NCBI GenBank assembly: GCA_029260595.1
Contig: JAJDCY010000010.1
Location: 1-64,000, forward strand
DNA length: 64,000 nt
Direction: 5' to 3'
DNA from: Phycisphaeraceae bacterium
Lineage (GTDB): Bacteria > Planctomycetota > Phycisphaerae > Phycisphaerales > Phycisphaeraceae
This document shows, piece by piece, positions 60,821 through 64,000 of the stretch (its first letter is position 1; the number at the start of each line of letters is the position of its first letter). A program made the position numbers and the translations under genes. A model generated the notes under the pieces. It had not been told where the DNA came from. It saw only the letters and a list, made by a program, of their open reading frames with translations, and did no database searches.

Positions 60821-61223
60821 GCCCGGCTTCGCCGCCTCCTGTCGCTATCGATCCCCAAGGGCTTGGTGGCGAACCGCACTGGCCGCACGCTTTCTTCCCT
60901 GAGAGAGCAATCCCCGCAGTTATCAGTGCTTACCGGACGTCGTCCGAGGCTAATTACCCGATCGATTCAGATTTTTTAGCCGTGGGTCGCTGCTGATCCG
61001 ATATCCTGCCGATAACGATGTTGGCAGTGTGTCGAGGCCTTCTGTGGCCTGACGCCTCCACGCTACCGGGACGGTTGGCCAATTGCGACCCAATGCGGCA
61101 ACTAGTTTGCTGCACTGCAGTTACTGGCAGCGAGCCTCCGCCACGCTTGCAGGCCGACCGCCGATTGGGCCACGAAAGGGAGACCCCGCCATCCGTACGC
61201 CGTCGACTCCAACGGATACCGCT
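60821..61223. other. Intergenic region between rpsT and dacB
   Basis: About 400 bases with no convincing gene. The second half is open in the dacB frame up to an ATG at 61083, but the encoded 47 residues (Arg/Pro/Thr-rich) do not look like a signal peptide, and the GTG at 61224 is preferred. No terminator or promoter of good quality is seen. Confidence 0.45.
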
Positions 61224-62810
61224 GTGCCCGCTCTTTGGCGTCGCATCCTTGCGCTGACGCTTATCGCTGGGGTTGCCCTCGCCGTTACGGAGGCGGTCGC
61301 CGGCGAAACGTTCCAAGGCCGGGTCCGCGAGTCGCTCATCGCGGCCGACCTATCGGGTACCAAGGTCGCCCTCCTGGCTGTCGACCTGACCACCGGTGCG
61401 GAACTGTTCGAAGTCGATGCTGATGAGCCGATGCTCCCTGCGAGCAACATGAAATTGATTACCTCGGCCGCGGCGATCCACACGCTCGGCCCGGACTTTG
61501 TTTTTACGACCGATCTGAACCTGATCGTCACCGGGCCGGTGGACCCGGCCGAGGCCTCCCCGTTGCCCATCGCCGACCCGTCGTCTTCGGGTGACAATAC
61601 CACCCGCAGCACCGCGTTGGTGATCCGCGGCGACGGCGACCCCGGATTCGCCGATCCCAAACTGCTCAGTGAACACGGGTTGGATTTCGAAGCGCTGCTG
61701 AGTGCGTGGGTCACAGCCGTACAGCGCGAGGGCGTCACGCGCGTCGACCAACTGATCGTGGACGACCGCGTTTTCGATCGGGAATTCATCCACCCATCGT
61801 GGCCGCAGGATCAACTCGACCGTTGGTACTGTGCCCAGGTCGCAGGGTTGAGCTTCAACGATAACTGCATCGGCGTCTACACCGAGCCGACTGAAGACGG
61901 CCAGGCCCCGCGGATCACCCTGGTCCCGGACATGCCGTTTTTGCAGACGATCACGCGCGCGACGACGGGCAACGCCGACACTTTCTGGATCAGCCGCCGC
62001 ACGACCACCAACGACCTGACTTTCTGGGGGATCGTCAAGCACCGCCGCACGACGCCGGTGTATGTGACGGTGCACGACCCGCCTGCGCTGTTCGCCCGCG
62101 TGTTCGCCGACCGACTCGAAGCCGCGGGCATCCGTGTGATGTCGATGGGTCGGCCGGGCCCGGAAACCCGGGTGCCCCCGGGCAAGCCGCTGTACCGCGT
62201 GCGCACGCCGCTGGCGCTGGTGCTTAGCCGCTGCAACAAAGACTCGCAGAATCTGTTCGCTGAGGCATTGCTCAAGCGCATGGGCCAGCGGATCACCGGT
62301 GCGGCCGGCAGTTGGCCCAGCGGTGCGGCTGCGATCCGAATGTTCCTCCAGCGATCGCTCGGTGTGAACGGCGCGGCGATCTCCATTGCCGACGGCAGCG
62401 GCCTTAGCCGCGATAACCGCGTCACCGCGCGCCTGCTCGTCGAGTTGTTGCGGCAGATCGATCAGGATCCTGCCAAGCGCGAACTGTTTCGCGACAGCCT
62501 GGCCATCGGCGGCGTCGACGGCACTCTGCAGAACCGCTTCGGTGGCGAACTCACCGGCCGAGTGCTCGGCAAGAGTGGGTACATCAAAGGGGTGAGCACG
62601 CTCAGCGGCTACCTCGATGTGCCCGTCGTACCCGATGCGAGCGGCAACCCGGCATCGGGCACCCGCACGATCGCGTTCAGCCTGCTGTTTAACGATATCC
62701 CGCCCGGCGTCCCCGGCCGCAAGATCAAGCAGTTCCAGGAAGGGCTGATCTCGCTGCTCTACGATAACCTCGCCCAACCCACGCCCGAGCCCGCCGGATT
62801 GGGTGGGTAG
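61224..62810 (+). CDS. dacB: D-alanyl-D-alanine carboxypeptidase/endopeptidase (PBP4, peptidase S13)
   Basis: A 528-aa penicillin-binding protein acting on peptidoglycan cross-links in the periplasm. A signal peptide (VPALWRRILALTLIAGVALAVTEAVAG) follows the GTG at 61224, preceded by GGA. The catalytic SxxK is LPASNMKLITS (Ser74, Lys77); the second motif lies in SIADGSGLSRDNRV; the third is KSG (LGKSGYIKGVSTLSGYL) instead of the usual KTG. The large insert between the first and second motifs (about 300 residues) is typical of S13. Planctomycetes have thin peptidoglycan, so an intact PBP4 is relevant to that debate. Confidence 0.9.
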   Translation: MPALWRRILALTLIAGVALAVTEAVAGETFQGRVRESLIAADLSGTKVALLAVDLTTGAELFEVDADEPMLPASNMKLITSAAAIHTLGPDFVFTTDLNLIVTGPVDPAEASPLPIADPSSSGDNTTRSTALVIRGDGDPGFADPKLLSEHGLDFEALLSAWVTAVQREGVTRVDQLIVDDRVFDREFIHPSWPQDQLDRWYCAQVAGLSFNDNCIGVYTEPTEDGQAPRITLVPDMPFLQTITRATTGNADTFWISRRTTTNDLTFWGIVKHRRTTPVYVTVHDPPALFARVFADRLEAAGIRVMSMGRPGPETRVPPGKPLYRVRTPLALVLSRCNKDSQNLFAEALLKRMGQRITGAAGSWPSGAAAIRMFLQRSLGVNGAAISIADGSGLSRDNRVTARLLVELLRQIDQDPAKRELFRDSLAIGGVDGTLQNRFGGELTGRVLGKSGYIKGVSTLSGYLDVPVVPDASGNPASGTRTIAFSLLFNDIPPGVPGRKIKQFQEGLISLLYDNLAQPTPEPAGLGG

Positions 62811-62831
62811 CGACTGCCGCGGCGACTCTCA

Positions 62832-63143
62832 TTAACTCACGAACGGTTGCTTCTCCAGCCAAACTTGCGCCGCGTCGGCGTCGTCGCAGATCAGGAAGAC
62901 CTCTTGCCAGCTTCCGGCTTTGGTGTAGATGCACTTGAGCCCGGTTGTCCCGTTGCCCGGTGAGTCTGACGCGCCGGTCGCGTACTGGATTTTTAGGCGT
63001 TGCGGGGTGTTGCCGCGCTTCCGGCCCATGCGGCCGGGCACGATGCGCGTGATGTGTGGGCATTCACGGATGAGTTTGTTCAGCAGGTCATCCAGGCCGT
63101 CGACGCGGCCGTGCTGGCGCTTGATTCGACCGAACTTGGCCAT
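62832..63143 (-). CDS. Small basic protein, possibly DUF2103-like
   Basis: A 103-aa protein starting MAKFGRIKRQHGRVDGLDDLLNKLI, with ITRIVPGRMGRKRGNTPQRLKIQY and TGLKCIYTKAGSWQEVFLIC. The RIVPGR, RRRG and QEVFL elements resemble the uncharacterised DUF2103 family, although I am not certain of that match. A Lys/Arg-rich centre could contact nucleic acid. It is 41 bases downstream of the msrB stop in the same direction and may be cotranscribed with it. Confidence 0.7.
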   Translation of the reverse strand: MAKFGRIKRQHGRVDGLDDLLNKLIRECPHITRIVPGRMGRKRGNTPQRLKIQYATGASDSPGNGTTGLKCIYTKAGSWQEVFLICDDADAAQVWLEKQPFVS

Positions 63144-63184
63144 GATGGACGGGGGTTAGATCGCGCGGCGGCGGAACGAGGCGT

Positions 63185-63637
63185 CTACCGGGCTTTCTCG
63201 TCGAGCCGTAGCGACATTGAGTTAATGCAGTGGCGCTCGCCGGTGGGCTTGGGGCCGTCGGGGAAGACGTGGCCGAGGTGGGCGCCGCATCGTGCGCACA
63301 ACGCTTCGGTCCGCGTCATTCCGTGGCCGGTGTCGGTGCGGGTCTCGACGGCGTACTCGTTGACCGGTTCGTAGAAGCTCGGCCAACCGGTGCCCGAGTC
63401 GAACTTGGCCTTCCAGTGGTACAGCGGCAGCCCGCAGCAGTGGCAGTTGTAGACGCCCTTGGATTTGGTCTGCCAGTACGCCCCGGTAAACGCCGGCTCG
63501 GTGCCGCCGGCGCGGGTGACGTTGTACTCGACCGGCGTCAACTGCTCGCGCCACTGTGCCTCGGTTTTTTCGATCTTCTCGGGCATGGTGGCGGGGGCTT
63601 TCTTCCTGGTCAGCAGGGATCGGAGCCAGTGAAACAT
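63185..63637 (-). CDS. msrB: Peptide-methionine (R)-S-oxide reductase
   Basis: Repairs oxidised methionine, reducing the R-sulfoxide with thioredoxin (EC 1.8.4.12). The 150-aa protein has the MsrB core: YNCHCCGLPLYHWKAKFDSGTGWPSFYEP with the first zinc Cys pair, LCARCGAHLGHVFPDGPKPTGERHCINSMSL with the second zinc pair and the catalytic Cys in RHCIN. The ATG at 63637 has AAGGA 7 bases upstream. A short basic N-terminus (MFHWLRSLLTRKK) precedes the domain. Confidence 0.94.
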   Translation of the reverse strand: MFHWLRSLLTRKKAPATMPEKIEKTEAQWREQLTPVEYNVTRAGGTEPAFTGAYWQTKSKGVYNCHCCGLPLYHWKAKFDSGTGWPSFYEPVNEYAVETRTDTGHGMTRTEALCARCGAHLGHVFPDGPKPTGERHCINSMSLRLDEKAR

Positions 63638-63786
63638 AACGGTTCCTTGGGAGTTGATGCGGATTATAGTCGCCCATGTCGCACCGGGTGGACTGGGGCG
63701 GATCGCACCGGTACGGTGGCCGTCGGCGTTGTGTTGATCCGTCAAGCGCCGCGATCGCATGTAGGCCACGAAAGGGAGTCCGCCGG

Positions 63787-64000
63787 TGAACACAAGACGA
63801 TTGGGTAAGTCCGGACCGGTTGTGTCCGAGGTCGGTCTGGGTGCGTGGCAGCTCGGCGGGGATTGTTGGGGTGAGGTCGGTGACGATACCGCGCTGGCGA
63901 CGCTCGCCGCCGCGGTTGATCACGGTGTGACTTTCATCGATACCGCGGATGTTTACGGGTCCGGTCGCAGCGAATCTTTGATTGGCAAGTTCCTCAAGCA
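63787..64000 (+). CDS. Aldo/keto reductase, N-terminal part only (runs off the right edge)
   Basis: A GTG start at 63787 with AAGGGAG 9 bases upstream opens a frame to the window end (71 codons). It reads VNTRRLGKSGPVVSEVGLGAW, then GVTFIDTADVYGSGRSESLIG. The catalytic Asp and Tyr of the aldo/keto reductase family are in DTADVYG. It belongs to the AKR oxidoreductases that use NADPH to reduce aldehydes or ketones; the subfamily cannot be told without the C-terminus. Confidence 0.88.

Noticed and set aside
61350..62777. A 475-codon open frame opposite dacB
   Set aside because: Antisense shadow of a gene with SxxK and KSG motifs, with no recognisable protein features.

Overview
This is a GC-rich, gene-dense chromosomal segment with no plasmid, phage or insertion-sequence signature. 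It most likely comes from a planctomycete, probably of the Phycisphaerae. The evidence is: three secreted proteins with C-terminal PEP-CTERM sorting tails; a very large G8/beta-helix protein with the planctomycete-type LEPRVLMS motif near its N-terminus; many small lipoproteins with no recognised family; and a set of ordinary bacterial housekeeping genes (folP, glmS, argB, argF, ruvA, rpsT, trxA, msrB, initiator tRNA). Assignment to a genus is not possible from the sequence alone.

Layout. 1-660 is the 5' part of a secreted protein that runs off the left edge. 1136-5381 is a minus-strand run of an ankyrin-repeat membrane protein, a CPBP-family membrane protease and APS kinase (cysC). 5571-13467 holds a lipoprotein, the 983-aa G8 surface protein with a long structured leader, an N-carbamoylputrescine amidase-like hydrolase, a MATE transporter and folP. 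13566-20199 holds small lipoproteins, a cyclophilin, a metallophosphoesterase, glmS, an FmdB-type zinc ribbon protein and ruvA. 20314-25185 is a tandem array of three PEP-CTERM proteins. 25703-31810 holds argB-argF, an unknown protein, a large lipoprotein translationally coupled to a cytoplasmic trypsin-like protease, an FKBP isomerase and tRNA-fMet. 31890-44311 is a glycan assembly island: ten glycosyltransferases and one O-antigen-ligase-like membrane protein. 44343-47373 encodes both subunits of a 2-oxoacid:ferredoxin oxidoreductase. 47554-57839 holds a second CPBP protease, a SWIM/SNF2 helicase and a minus-strand run trxA - M16 peptidase - ribBA-like - histidine kinase - response regulator. 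58101-60428 holds a decayed copy of the start of a UDP-sugar dehydrogenase gene, a low-GC methyltransferase and the intact dehydrogenase gene. 60545-64000 holds rpsT, a PBP4-type DD-peptidase, a small basic protein, msrB and the start of an aldo/keto reductase gene.

How the genes work together. The glycosyltransferase island, the O-antigen-ligase-like protein, the UDP-sugar dehydrogenase, GlmS (hexosamine supply) and the PEP-CTERM proteins fit a cell that builds surface polysaccharide and sorts glycosylated exported proteins. No exosortase lies in the window, so that link is inference. The main unusual signals are the duplicated remnant of the UDP-sugar dehydrogenase gene flanking a foreign-looking methyltransferase, a RibBA-like protein with substitutions in both active sites, a cytoplasmic serine protease coupled to a lipoprotein, and an inverted repeat directly upstream of argB that resembles a stretched arginine operator. 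I see no CRISPR array, no rRNA and no integrase. I also see no system that I can call undescribed with confidence.
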